Assembly: GCA_005223375.1 (NCBI GenBank)
Contig: RXOD01005195.1
Location: forward strand, 1-15,375
Length of the DNA stretch: 15,375 nt
Reading direction: 5' to 3'
From: Amoebophrya sp. AT5.2
Lineage: Eukaryota; Sar; Dinophyceae; Syndiniales; Amoebophryaceae
In this document: positions 1 through 9,629 of the stretch, in pieces
Position numbering within the stretch: the stretch's first letter is position 1
How the letters are laid out: each line of letters opens with the position of its first letter
The notes under the pieces: model-generated
The model's database searches: none
Told to the model about the DNA's origin: nothing
The model's input: the letters and a program-made list of their open reading frames with translations, nothing else
Position numbers and translations under genes: made by a program

Positions 1-1
1 C

Positions 2-3000
2 GCGGCCGCCACGAGTTTGCGGGCGTTCGGCATGCTCTTGAACGAAAACGACGTGTTTCGCGGTGTGGAGCGCATCTGGCAGCAGCAGGCGAAGTTTTTT
101 CATTTTGATTTGGTGGCGGTGCTGCTGCAGACGCGGTGGCGCTGGTTCGGGCTGCAGCACGCGCTGAGTCTGCTGAAGCGGGTGCGGCTGGACCTGCCGC
201 GAGAAATTCTGGCGGGTGTTGTCTCGAGTGCCGCTCCGGTTGTAAAATCGGCGGAGCGTCGTGGCGCGCCCGCTCGCGGTGGCGCGCCACTACTTCCCCT
301 ACTACCCACCGACCAGAGCGAGGAGGAAGCGATCGGGAAGAGCCTGCCGGGGCTGCGAAAAAGGCTCCAGCACGAGATCGCGCAGCGGGCGCGCGTCGTG
401 TTTGTACTGATGACGCCGGACAAGGTTTCGCGCGTGCCGGACTTCCTGGAGCGGTACTTCCGGCTTTCCCGGAAGGACGGCGGCGTCGCCGTGGTCTACG
501 AGCAGCCCAACCTGGCGGTGCCGTGCCACGCGGGCGTCCGCGAGGCCTTGTTCCTCCTGTGGAACAACGAGCAGCGCGGGGAGGAGTCGCGCCAGGCGCT
601 GCGGGAGATGATCGCGGAGTATCTGGGGGGGCTGCAGCGGGAAGACGCTGACGTCCGACAAGGCGGAAAGGCCGTCGACCAGGTGCTGGAAGGACACTTT
701 TTGGAGGGAGAGCAGGAGTTCGAAAGGGGTTCGGAAGATGATCACCGGGTGGATGTTCTTGACCACTTGGACGCCGCCGAGCGCATTCTGTCGTCGCTGG
801 AAAGTTTCGAGGACTTTTTGCTCTCCCACGCACACTTCTACCAACGGTTTTGCTTCCCGCGCCTCTCCGTGACCACGCCGCTGCTGTCGCTCCTCGGCTA
901 CCTGCGGCTCGCGATGGAGGCACAGCTCGACGCCGGCTTCCTCACACTGCACCACTTTTTCGTCAAGCCCGGCGTGTTCGACTTCTTCTGGGAGGCCGAC
1001 ATCAATACTGTGCCGGAGTTTTTCCAGCCGCACGCGCTGAAAAAAACTGCGCTCTTCCTCCGGGCCACGGCTCCCGGCTTCGCGTTCCTCGACGATGTCT
1101 TGCAGATGCTGTACGGGTACCCCTTCTCCGTGTATTTACGCGTCCTTCCCCGCATCCTCTTCGGCGCGCACGTCCCCGACACGGTTCCGAGCATTTCGTT
1201 CGGCGAGGAGAAGAACCAGTTCCGCTCGCACCTCCCGCACGTGCATTTCCTGGACAGCGAGAACGCGTTCGCGACCAGCGAGGCGTGGTACGGCGACTGG
1301 CAGAGCATCGTGCTGTTCGAGATGGAGCCGCCGCACCTGCTCGACTTCGCCACCGGCAAAGACGTGTTGGCCGAGCTGTACCGAGGGGAGCGGGAAGGGT
1401 TGCAGCACGACGTGGAGTTCGAGTTTCGCGACCACGTGTCGAACGCGATGCGGCGCGCGCAGAAACCGGTGTCGCCGCGCCGGCCGGTGATCGACTTGTA
1501 CCACGACCTGCAGAACCGAGCCGACTACAACCTCGAGGGTACAAGTGGTGGCGACAGCAAACTCTTCACAGCGGACGGATGGCGGGTAGTGCAGGGTTAC
1601 GAACTGAAAGGCTTCGCAGCGAACGTGCACGAGGAATTCGAGAACGCGGAACGGGCGAAGCACGTTTGTAAGCATTTGGGCCCGGACCTGTGCGGCGGAG
1701 TGACGTGCTCGCGGGGCGCATTTGGCGGATGCACGATACGGGAGGGCGAAGAGCGCGTCTTCGGCGACGGGGAGGACAGCGGTGCGTGGACGGAAACGCT
1801 GCGGGAAGTAACTGGTGCAGATGAAGTTGGAGAGGAGGATCTTGCGCACCAAGTCGTGACGTTGATTCCACCCGGCATGCGGTTTCTGCGGAGCGAGAAG
1901 TTGCACCACGTCAACTTCGCGATGAACTGCTGCGCGGAGGACCAAAGGCGGAGTTCCGACAGCGCGACGGAAATCGGGCGACTCCATTCCTCCGACGCAC
2001 AGAACGAGACCCACCTCACCGAGGACTTCAAGGAGCGCAACCACGCGCTGTTGCACTACTACCGCCACCCTGCGCTCACGATCCACAAAACGCCTACGGC
2101 GAAGAAGGGCTACTACGTGTGGAAGGCGTTCATCTTCCTGCAGGCGCTCGAAAGCGCGCAGGACGATAGTATCGTGGTGTGGTCGGACGCGGGCGTGTCG
2201 TTTCTCAAGGACCTGCGGCTTTTAGTGGCCAGGTACCTGCGCGGAAGCGACGTGGCGGGCTGCCGAACCGTCATGCTGGAGGGAGACTGGAGTACTGTTC
2301 TTGCCTACTGCGGCATCTACTTACGCAGCTTCACCAAATGCGGTTCTCTGTTCTGCCGCGTGGTTGAACGTAGTGGTTCACGACTAGCTGCACTCCCCAT
2401 CAGACAAATGAACTCCTTCATCAAATCTCCTTCTCTGTACTCTCGCGCAACAACTTCTACAGGCAAGCGCGACGCGTTTTTGTTGACGGACATGGATTTC
2501 AAGTCCATCGTGGAGTCTAACCAGATCGCTTCCTCCTTGATCATGGCGCGCAAGACGCCGCTCGCGCTCCAGCTCGCCAAGCAGTGGCTGATCCACTCCG
2601 AGGACCCGCGGATCATGACCGAGGAGGCCTCCGTGCTCGGCTACCCGGAGTACCCGAACTACCACAACAATAACGACGACCAGACGGCCTTCTCGCTCAA
2701 CTTCAAAAAGTTCGGCTTTCTTGCGTTCTCCACCGGTCTCCGGGACGAGTACGTGCTGCTGGGCCGCAATTTGGCGAAGTTCATCGCGAACAGCAACGCC
2801 TTCGCGCGGGGCGAAAGCGTCGGCAGCAGCGACAGCGCCGTTGGTGGCGGTGCGGGGGAGGGGGAGGGTAGTGAAGCGCCGGGAAGGAACATGTTGAGCA
2901 GCAGTTCTTCGCAGAAGAAGCGGCAGCTGACGGGCGAGGAGGTGCGGGCAATATCGGAAAAACTGAACCAAGGGGAGATAGAAGAAGTAGACGTGCAAAA

Positions 3001-3082
3001 CCAAGACTACTACATCGAAGCGGCGAAGTTGAGAGACGACGAAGCGGTGAGAAGACACCGGGACGGATCGTACGAAATCTGA
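2..3082 (+). CDS. Putative glycosyltransferase with PAN-like cysteine module (5' partial; join 2..2291, 2463..3082)
   Basis: The frame is open to the left edge, so the true start lies outside the window; no ATG in the first codons looks like a start. Nucleotides 1900-2760 encode a domain that fits a capsule-type glycosyltransferase family: a VNFA strand (about 1910), then KKGYYVWKAFIFLQAL (2102-2149), VVWSDAG (2177-2197, the DxG-like acidic site), KRDAF…SNQIASSLIMARK (2465-2557) and a C-terminal DDQTAFSL (2675-2698). A cysteine module, C-x7-C-x4-C-x7-C within GGVTC and GCTIR, lies at 1667-1732 and resembles PAN/apple-like modules. The first 1.5 kb of coding sequence (about 500 residues) is not recognised. 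The C-terminal tail, after about 2800, is Gly/Ser-rich and then charged. The domain works only if the 171-nt insert at 2292-2462 is removed, giving GDW-S-KRDAF. No transmembrane anchor is evident in the visible part. Glycosyltransferase is a family inference; the sugar and acceptor are unknown. Confidence 0.62.
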   Translation, partial: AAATSLRAFGMLLNENDVFRGVERIWQQQAKFFHFDLVAVLLQTRWRWFGLQHALSLLKRVRLDLPREILAGVVSSAAPVVKSAERRGAPARGGAPLLPLLPTDQSEEEAIGKSLPGLRKRLQHEIAQRARVVFVLMTPDKVSRVPDFLERYFRLSRKDGGVAVVYEQPNLAVPCHAGVREALFLLWNNEQRGEESRQALREMIAEYLGGLQREDADVRQGGKAVDQVLEGHFLEGEQEFERGSEDDHRVDVLDHLDAAERILSSLESFEDFLLSHAHFYQRFCFPRLSVTTPLLSLLGYLRLAMEAQLDAGFLTLHHFFVKPGVFDFFWEADINTVPEFFQPHALKKTALFLRATAPGFAFLDDVLQMLYGYPFSVYLRVLPRILFGAHVPDTVPSISFGEEKNQFRSHLPHVHFLDSENAFATSEAWYGDWQSIVLFEMEPPHLLDFATGKDVLAELYRGEREGLQHDVEFEFRDHVSNAMRRAQKPVSPRRPVIDLYHDLQNRADYNLEGTSGGDSKLFTADGWRVVQGYELKGFAANVHEEFENAERAKHVCKHLGPDLCGGVTCSRGAFGGCTIREGEERVFGDGEDSGAWTETLREVTGADEVGEEDLAHQVVTLIPPGMRFLRSEKLHHVNFAMNCCAEDQRRSSDSATEIGRLHSSDAQNETHLTEDFKERNHALLHYYRHPALTIHKTPTAKKGYYVWKAFIFLQALESAQDDSIVVWSDAGVSFLKDLRLLVARYLRGSDVAGCRTVMLEGDWSTVLAYCGIYLRSFTKCGSLFCRVVERSGSRLAALPIRQMNSFIKSPSLYSRATTSTGKRDAFLLTDMDFKSIVESNQIASSLIMARKTPLALQLAKQWLIHSEDPRIMTEEASVLGYPEYPNYHNNNDDQTAFSLNFKKFGFLAFSTGLRDEYVLLGRNLAKFIANSNAFARGESVGSSDSAVGGGAGEGEGSEAPGRNMLSSSSSQKKRQLTGEEVRAISEKLNQGEIEEVDVQNQDYYIEAAKLRDDEAVRRHRDGSYEI
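2292..2462 (+). other. Probable 171-nt stop-free intron in the glycosyltransferase gene
   Basis: Starts GTACTG and ends TTCTACAG, followed by GC. The length is 57 codons with no stop, so the frame continues through it. Removing it joins A|GC into a Ser codon and brings GDW next to KRDAFLL, which is the spacing expected between the acidic DAG strand and the Gln-containing helix in this glycosyltransferase family. Base composition inside (many TCT, CTT and CAA triplets, more A+T) differs from the GC-rich flanks. If retained, it would insert 57 residues rich in Ser, Arg and Leu. Confidence 0.6.
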
Positions 3083-3677
3083 GGTGTACGCAAGCAAGCA
3101 GGTGTGAACTGTAAATTTTCTATAAGAGCAGCGCTTTGGAAGAGGAGTTGAAGCGAAACTACTAAAAGAGAAATTTTCATTTGAGGCAAAGACGGTCGCA
3201 CGCTGAGCTGCAAATATCGTTACATTCGAGTTTGCAACCCACCGGAAGCAGAGTGGAAACAGGCAAGAGTCACACCATTTCGCCGAGATTGTCCAGTGAT
3301 CGTTGCGCCGTGAGCGGATTGCAATTGTGCATCGTCTCGATTTCTTTTCGGTGTTCGCGCCCAGATAACTAACATCTTTGAGATTGCACCGAAAAGCAGT
3401 TCATCCGAAGAGAGAAGGCGAAGATGCGCCGTCTTGATTGAGATTGGACATGCCCACACCTTTTCAGTAGCGAATGGTTTTCAGCTGCGGTCTAGATATG
3501 CGTCTCCGCCTTTGTGTCCGAGCTTGGTAGACCGTCGTGTCGGATGCCGAGGAGTGATAGCAGCTGACACAAAGTAAGTGCATAAAAAAATAAACTGAAT
3601 CTCTCCAACAAGGCTTTGACTTTTGTTTCTTTGCTCCGCAAATCGCCCGTTCCTTTGCGTGTCGGTGGAGATCTGAT
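3083..3677. other. Intergenic spacer: 3' region of the glycosyltransferase gene and 5' leader of the next gene
   Basis: 595 nt, more AT-rich than the flanking exons and without a convincing reading frame. A consensus-like splice donor, AAAGTAAGTG, lies at 3571-3580 (GT at 3574). It is followed by an A-run and T-rich stretches and by an AG at 3669-3670, just 7 nt before the ATG at 3678. This could be a 5'UTR intron, or the AG could be a trans-splice acceptor. A small GGCG/CGCC hairpin lies near 3417-3431. No promoter element or RNA gene is recognisable. Confidence 0.5.
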
Positions 3678-6600
3678 ATGAGCGACGCTGCATTGCGACG
3701 CGCGCTCGCAGTGTCGAAGGATCGCAACACCTCCTCTGAGGATTCCGATTCGGATGCGACCCCGACGGCCACGATTGGTCTGCTGAAGCAGCTCCTCGCC
3801 GAAAAGAGCGGGTCAGGAAGCAGGAGTTGCTTTTCTCCGCAATCGTCGCGCAAGGATTCTCCACAATCTTCGAGCAAGAATTCTCCAGGCTCCTCGCAGA
3901 CGACGGACGACGTCGAAGACGAGCAAATTGCCGGCGAAACGACCAAGGAGACGGCCAGGCCGAAGCAGCCAAAAAATTCCACCTCCGGGGCGGAGAAGGA
4001 GATGAAGCAGGTGTCTGATGGAGGTCTGCCGACGGATCCGGATGCGAAGGACGAAATACCAAACAGTACTGCCGCGTTGCAGGAAAACAGCGCGTTCGAC
4101 ATACTGCAGTACGATCCGACGAAATTATCGGTTGCGTCCTTCCCTTCCTATCCGGACAGCGTCGGCGATATGTCCGGCGCTGCTCCCGGGCGCGACACGC
4201 AGGGGACGAGTGGAGCACTCGCAGCGACCACATCATCGGGCTACCCGCCCGGTGCGGAATTTTTACCGGAGATGCCTCCGACATTTGATGCATCGGTAGC
4301 CTGTGCGATGGATGAACAGGCGGCGGCCGCGGCCTCGGTGGGAGAAGGCAGCTGGCACCCGCCTAATAGCTTCGCGCAGGATGAGGAGATGGTGGATGTC
4401 GAGGAGCTGATCCAAGACTACGAGCGGGAACTGTATGGCGAGTACAACAAGAACCCCAATGAAGAGAACAGCTTTGCCGACGACCACTACAACGTGGCCT
4501 CGGCGGAGGAATACGCGACCGATAGAGTCGTGGTCGAGTATAGCGCAAAGGAGTACAACATCAACGCAGCCACCGAGTATGACGCGGAGAAGTACAACAA
4601 TGCAGCTACCGGCTTCAACGAGTACGACTACGGCGGCGCTGGCGTGACCACTGCTGCGGAGCCAGTAGCGGTCGCGGAGGCGGCAGCCACGGCCAGTTGG
4701 GCTGCGTACGCGGCGCATTTCAGTGCGACCGGGCCAGCGGTGAGCGGAAGTACGGACACTGCTTCCGAGATGTTTGTGGACTCGATGGGCTTTCACGGGT
4801 TCTCGGAGGTGGAATCGGTGCCGGCGGATGGACTCTTCGGCGGGTCGTGGGAGCACCAGAGTGCTGCGCGGGGCGTGGACCGCGAACTGGACCTGTACGA
4901 AGATTTTTCTCGTCCGGGGGTTCACCCGGCGGAGCAGCAGCAGGTGGTGGTGGGAAATGATCGGGAGAATCAGGTGGGAGATCCGGCGGAGCTGAAGCCG
5001 GTGGGGTTGGATCACAAGCTGCACGCTGTTCCGGATCCCGAGCACCCGGCGGGCCAGCAAGTGGGGGCCAGCACCGCGTTGCAGGCGGCGGCAGTGGTGA
5101 CAGCTGGTGCGGCAGCAGGTGCAGCAGGTTCCGCCGCAGATCCAAACATCGCCGCCGCATCATTGCAGGCGCCACAGCCGCAACCCGTGTCGTTCACGCG
5201 TGTGGGGCAGGGCCACGTGCTCGTCCACGGAGGGACAACTCGAAAAGCGCATTGCGGGGCCGCGATCGGCATGCAACCACAGATGCACGACTTCTACAAC
5301 CACCCGGGCGTCGTTATCGTCGGGGCAGATAGTAGTTCTTCTTCTTGTTCTTCTTCTACCGCTACCGCTAGTGCTCCAGGAGGCCCCCCAGCACTACAGC
5401 CTGGAGACATTAGCGGTAGTTGTGCAGCTTTTCCATCGTATGGCGGGTGGGAGTACAAGAATCACCAAGAACAACCGCCGCGGACCACTCCTCATCATAA
5501 TTCTGCAACCGTCGGGGGTGGCGCGGGGTCGCTGGACCAGGGTAAGCCTAGCGAGGGCTACTACGTGCTGGCCGACGCGTTGCTTGCCGCGCTCGGCGCG
5601 GGACCTCACGCGGCTATGTGCAATGCGGCGGGATATCATGCAAAACTACACGCCGGTGCGACCGCCGTCGGTGCAGCAGTAGACGGCCACGAAAGTAGCG
5701 ACGACTTGGTGTTCCACGACCTCGATGAGTCTGGGGAAGAAGAATTTCTAGACCCCCTCGAGTACACGAGCTGCGACGAGGAGGGATTGCCGCAAGCGCA
5801 AAAGCCGGCAGCGGTGGGTGAACACGCAAATAAGGGGGGTCAAAACAGCACTGTCATGGCCGCCGCAAAACTTATGCAGGAGGACAAGAATCTGCGACCG
5901 GAGCAGGACCTGCGAGGGACGCGTCTCGAAACGGGAGCAGAAGGCATGGCGCAGAAGACCACTGATGATCATGGGTCGAGGACTTCTTCTGGGGCCGCTG
6001 CGAAGCAGCACTACGAGAGCACAACTACATCCGAGCGACGTTGCTGTCGCGCACAGGACGACGAAAGCACGACGACCGCGACGCTCGACGACGAAGATCA
6101 TGTTCCCTCCACGCAGAGTGCGGGGCAACGTGCCGACGTGGGCATGTTTGATCGCGGGGCGCACAACAATACAGTTGGGGCAGCCCACCCCCTGCCGCGC
6201 AAAGGTTTGACGAGAGGAGCAAGAACGTTACAGGACGCGGAAAGGCCGCGTCGCCCCCAAGCACAACTGCCACCAAGTTCTTGTCCCGGATCAAACCCCG
6301 ACCGTCGTCGCGGCGATCCGGAAGGGGGCTCCGTCGCGGACAACAGCAACCTCTTCAGTTCCGAGGAGGACGACTCCGCAACCAGCGACCCTCCGATTCT
6401 TCGAAGTAAGTAACGTCGGCGTGGGCATTTACAGTTTGTCGGAAATAAAGCTTTACTTTAAAAAGGTCGCCGGTGATTCGTTTCGTCAATCAATCTGTCA
6501 AAAAAACATCAGGAGACCCCCACCAGCGTCGAGAGGACATCGCGACGACGGCGGGCTGTCGCAGAAACGTGGGAGGGCAGAGCGAATCGCTCGTAGACGT

Positions 6601-8533
6601 ACTGTACGCTCTGCGCGATTCCATGATGCAGAACACAGCGCCTCCGCCGACCAACTGCCCCATCCAGCCCGGTGCTCGGCCACATCACAAGCGGGCCCCC
6701 CCGCCGCCGCCATCTCAGCGTCCCAGCGGAGCCTCTTTACCCGCTCCCGAGCAACAGCAGTTCTTCGGCGCGGGCAGCCGTGGCGCGCAGCTCGCGCAGA
6801 CCTACCTCCACAACCGGCAGCAGCGGCAGGCTGGCCTTCCTGCTTTTCCCCCCACAGTTTCCCCCACAGTTCAACGGGGTCTTCTTCACCAGGTACCATC
6901 GATCAATGATGAGGCCAGACCGAGGAGCAAAAACGGCGAGCAGTGGCGCGACGTGCTCTCAGCGAAGGACGTGCGGGAGATGGCGGACAAGATTCACCAT
7001 GCCGCACAAGGCGGCCGCGACGTGAGCGACATCGAGCTGCTGCACATCGTCGGTGCCTTGATGCAGTATTGCGCCGCCGGGGACCTCGCGCCGCCGCCAT
7101 CTGCCACCGATGTTAGTAGAGCGTGCAACTCCTCCATCTACGAGAGCAGCGGTCAAGACCGCTTCTACAACGCGCGCGGGCGGGAGCAGTGGCAAGAAGG
7201 AGTACAGGAGCAGTGGCAAGGAAGAGGGAAGGAGCAACGTTTTTACCAGCACCATTACCAGCGGACTGAGACGCGTAATACCGGAGGGGACCACTACAAC
7301 CACAGGCCATCGGGACGCACCGGGGAGGGGGTCCGGGACGAGCGGGGAAACATAATTTTTCCTCGGAAAAGTAAGGGCTTTATCTCGGATCACCACGACG
7401 AGCGGGAAAAGAAACCATCGGACGGCTGGCCGGATGACGCCGACGACTGGCACAATGACGAGAAGCTGTGGGGCACCAGGACCTGCAGAAACTACCGGCA
7501 CTCTTCCGAGGTGCACTCTTCCGAGGACCGTTTTCGTTCGCGTCGCCTCCTCGCTTCTCGCGCGGCGAAGCTCGAGCGGCAGAGGCAAGCGCAGCGCGGG
7601 CAGCTCACGGAGTGGGAGCAAAATACCCTGTCGCCGCACAGGCACGAAGCGCGGGAGCGGCTTTTCCACCACCAGGGGCTCTGGGGCGGCGAGGACGAGG
7701 AGCCGGGAAGTGGCCGTCCTCCACAGATACGCTCGAACACCAGGCGAGACACCTCCGAACTGAACGAGAACGACAACGACCGGGAGCTGAATGAACAAAG
7801 TGAGGATCCGCTGTTCGGAGGAGATCTTCGGTCGCCCCCGAGGAGCCGCACCCACTTCGAGGACGACGGTGAATTCGGAAGAGACGGACTGGTGGACCAC
7901 GTCGGAGCGTCGGGTTACCGGGAAGATCACGACATCCCCATGCGCCGGCTGGAGCGGAGGAAGCCAACATGCCGCGCTCCGCACGAAGTCGGAGATCAGG
8001 AACAAGGAGCAGCATCAAACTCCAATCAGCTTCAGCCCGCGGCCGACGAGCACGAGGGCGAGGGGAGACAAAGACGAAGCTGCAATGAAGAGGATGAACA
8101 TAACGACGATATTAATCATCCTGGTCCGACGAGCAGCAGCTGCCTCGACGAGGAACAAGAGGATCTGTTCCGGCACTTCAAATTCAGACGCACCAAGCAT
8201 TTCTCGATAGTAGCCGACCGGTTGTATGCGGATAAAAAAAGCCCGCATCTTCCACGTGGCCCCGAAAACTGCCAGCAGCACCCTCGAGAGGACGCAGCAG
8301 AAGGTGGTAACAAGGAGGTCAACAAAGAAGTAGAATTGTCGGGACCACGGGGAAAAAGGACCGTGTACGAAAAAGCCCCGGGCGGAAGGAAGAAGGTGTG
8401 GGTGCCGGTGTGCAACAGGCAAGAGGACGAGCCTTGCCACCGTGAGCGAGGCAGTAAAAGTAATGCGTACAACGACAACTATGTCACGGGGGCATTTGCG
8501 GGCTTCGAGCCGCGCGGGCGTTACGATAACTAA
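3678..8533 (+). CDS. Unrecognised large low-complexity protein, two exons (join 3678..6405, 6513..8533), about 1582 aa
   Basis: Exon 1 starts at an ATG (MSDAALRRALAVSKDRN). The exon 1 frame would end at a TAA at 6411-6413, directly after a perfect donor GTAAGT. Splicing to the AG at 6511-6512 (phase 1, A|GA giving Arg) keeps the frame open for another 2 kb. The N-terminal 150 residues are Ser/Asp-rich and acidic. Residues of about 245-320 hold repeated EY/DY motifs (EEY, VEYSAKEYN, TEYDAEKYN, NEYDYGG). Ala-, Gly- and His-rich stretches and a poly-Ser run (near 5330-5365) follow. Exon 2 is Arg-, Asp-, Glu- and His-rich; a likely folded helical segment begins EQWRDVLSAKDVREMADKI (from 6938). 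More ordered islands lie near the C-terminus (LFRHFKFRRTKHFSIVADRLY from about 8168; VYEKAPGGRKKVWVPVCNR from about 8363). I recognise no family. The composition suggests a scaffold or nucleic-acid-associated protein, but that is only a guess. Confidence 0.65.
6406..6512 (+). other. 107-nt GT-AG intron of the large low-complexity gene
   Basis: The donor GTAAGTAAC at 6406 is the strongest in the window. The acceptor is a T/A-rich tract ending AACATCAG at 6512, followed by GA. Phase 1 on both sides. The alternative AG at 6433-6434 also has the right phase but meets a TAA four codons later (after TGT CGG AAA), which argues for 6512. Confidence 0.72.
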
Positions 8534-9186
8534 CTCTCTAGCAGAAGCACTACCGACATGAGTAGGGGGCGGACCCGATGTATGCCGCGGCGGCCGATTG
8601 CGCAGGCGCCATTTTAACACGTATCGAAGCATATACTAAGAAAGTCTACCTTTCGCTTTCGAACTACGTCGGAAAAAGATCAGACCCCGATGATCCCCAA
8701 GCTTTTATTCCCACACGAGCGATACGTTTTGACCTCTTTTTGTTACTTCGAAGAAGCTGCATACCTTGCACAGCGAAAAATACCGACTTTCTGCGGAATT
8801 GAGATGAGTCGCGAATTTCGATTGAAAACGAATGTATCTAAGTAGCCCCGAATTTTTATCCTGTTCTAGTTCTACAGTAATGTAATGAGGAGCTCGCGAC
8901 AGAGAAAAAATGGTGAGGCGGGGGTCTAACTTTATACTAGCAAAATTTCCTAAGTGGAAGTCGTAGATGGATAACGAAGTATCGTGAAGAGTGAAGGACC
9001 GCTACAGTTCAGAACTATTAGCGACATAAGCTACCACGACCACATACGTACGTGGTTACGCAATTTCTGTATTTGGCCTAGGACCTGACGTGGTAGTTTG
9101 TGAAGGCGGTTGTTGTACGTTTTTAATTTTTTTGAAGAATTCATTGCAGCAGACCGTTTTCGCGGACTACTTTTCGCGAGCGCGTG

Positions 9187-9216
9187 CTCGGGCCCGAAAG
9201 TTTCTTCGGGCTCGGG
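9187..9216. repeat. 12-bp inverted repeat (hairpin)
   Basis: CTCGGGCCCGAA (9187-9198) pairs with TTCGGGCTCGGG (9205-9216) across a 6-nt loop AGTTTC, with two G-T wobbles. It is the most stable-looking stem in the spacer. It could be an RNA hairpin in a transcript or a DNA cruciform; its role is unknown. Confidence 0.6.
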
Positions 9217-9528
9217 GGCCGTGCGAGGATCAGAGTACTTATCAGACCCGACAAAATTGTATCTGTTCAGTTGGAATCGGCCTTGGTGGGAGCCGTTCTG
9301 CGGACAGAGACTGAGCACTCTAGATGAGACTCTTCAGCTGGTGCTGGTCTTTCCCAAAAATTGTGGTCGCTCTGGAAGACTTATCTATCCGAAGATGCTG
9401 ATGGTGATGTTGTGGCGGGCTTCCTTCCACACTTGGTGGGGAGCTGCCCAGAAGGGGCGAACTCTATTGTGCGAGGTAGCCTAGAGGAGGCTAATACAGC
9501 AAAGTCTCTCTTCTTAATTGAAGATAAT

Positions 9529-9605
9529 AAATCGTGATGAGCTCGTTCTCATCCTGAAGGTGATCGAGATGCGCCTGTAACGGGATAGGATACGTGCTGA
9601 CGAGT
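9529..9605 (+). ncRNA. Candidate box C/D snoRNA
   Basis: Box C GTGATGA is at 9534-9540 (exact RTGATGA), D' CTGA at 9554-9557, an imperfect C' GTGATCGA at 9560-9567, and box D CTGA at 9597-9600. C-to-D distance and total length (about 75 nt) are normal for this class. The ends can pair weakly (AATCG with CGAGT, four of five). The guide segments would be the bases just upstream of D' (GCTCGTTCTCATC) and of D (GGATAGGATACGTG). I could not match a guide to an rRNA site from memory. The same bases can also form two plain hairpins, which is the main competing explanation. Confidence 0.3.
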
Positions 9606-9629
9606 CCCTTTCGTCATCTGGAGCGCACG
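9593..9629. repeat. Two-step hairpin
   Basis: CGTGC (9593-9597) pairs with GCACG (9625-9629), and immediately inside TGACGA (9598-9603) pairs with TCGTCA (9611-9616) over a 7-nt loop. An 8-nt bulge lies on the 3' side. It overlaps the putative box D of the snoRNA candidate, so both structures cannot form together. Confidence 0.45.

Noticed and set aside
2..9. GCGGCCGC (NotI site) at the left edge, as if a cloning junction
   Set aside because: The same octamer occurs inside coding sequence near 4324 and 7013, so it is natural in this GC-rich genome.
2846..2870. G-quadruplex in the Gly-rich tail of the glycosyltransferase gene
   Set aside because: Only three runs of three or more G are present; simple Gly/Glu codons explain them.
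3464..4293. Long minus-strand frames opposite the orphan gene and other exons
   Set aside because: They mirror GC-rich coding sequence on the plus strand, use other frames and show no domain; the same holds for minus frames over 302-2086, 6959-8005 and 14297-15098.
5316..5379. 48-nt stop-free intron at the poly-Ser run of the orphan gene
   Set aside because: The only support is a GT and a CCAG around a TTC microsatellite; a coding Ser run explains it.
6421..6909. Separate small gene starting just after the TAA at 6411
   Set aside because: It starts at GTG, overlaps the intron, and is out of frame with the long exon that joins cleanly at 6513.
8600..8622. GCGCCATTTTAACAC, faintly like a relic dinoflagellate spliced leader
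   Set aside because: It lacks the TTGGCTCAAG core, so the resemblance is not above chance.
8578..8802. 74-codon ATG frame just after the orphan gene
   Set aside because: No domain, biased composition, and a position that fits 3'UTR.
9110..9484. 124-codon plus-strand frame
   Set aside because: It starts at TTG, has no ATG near the start, spans hairpins and gives no recognisable protein.
9534..9629. Hammerhead-ribozyme reading of CTGACGAG near 9597
   Set aside because: The conserved GAAA strand and the cleavage-site stem are missing; the bases form plain hairpins or fit C/D boxes better.
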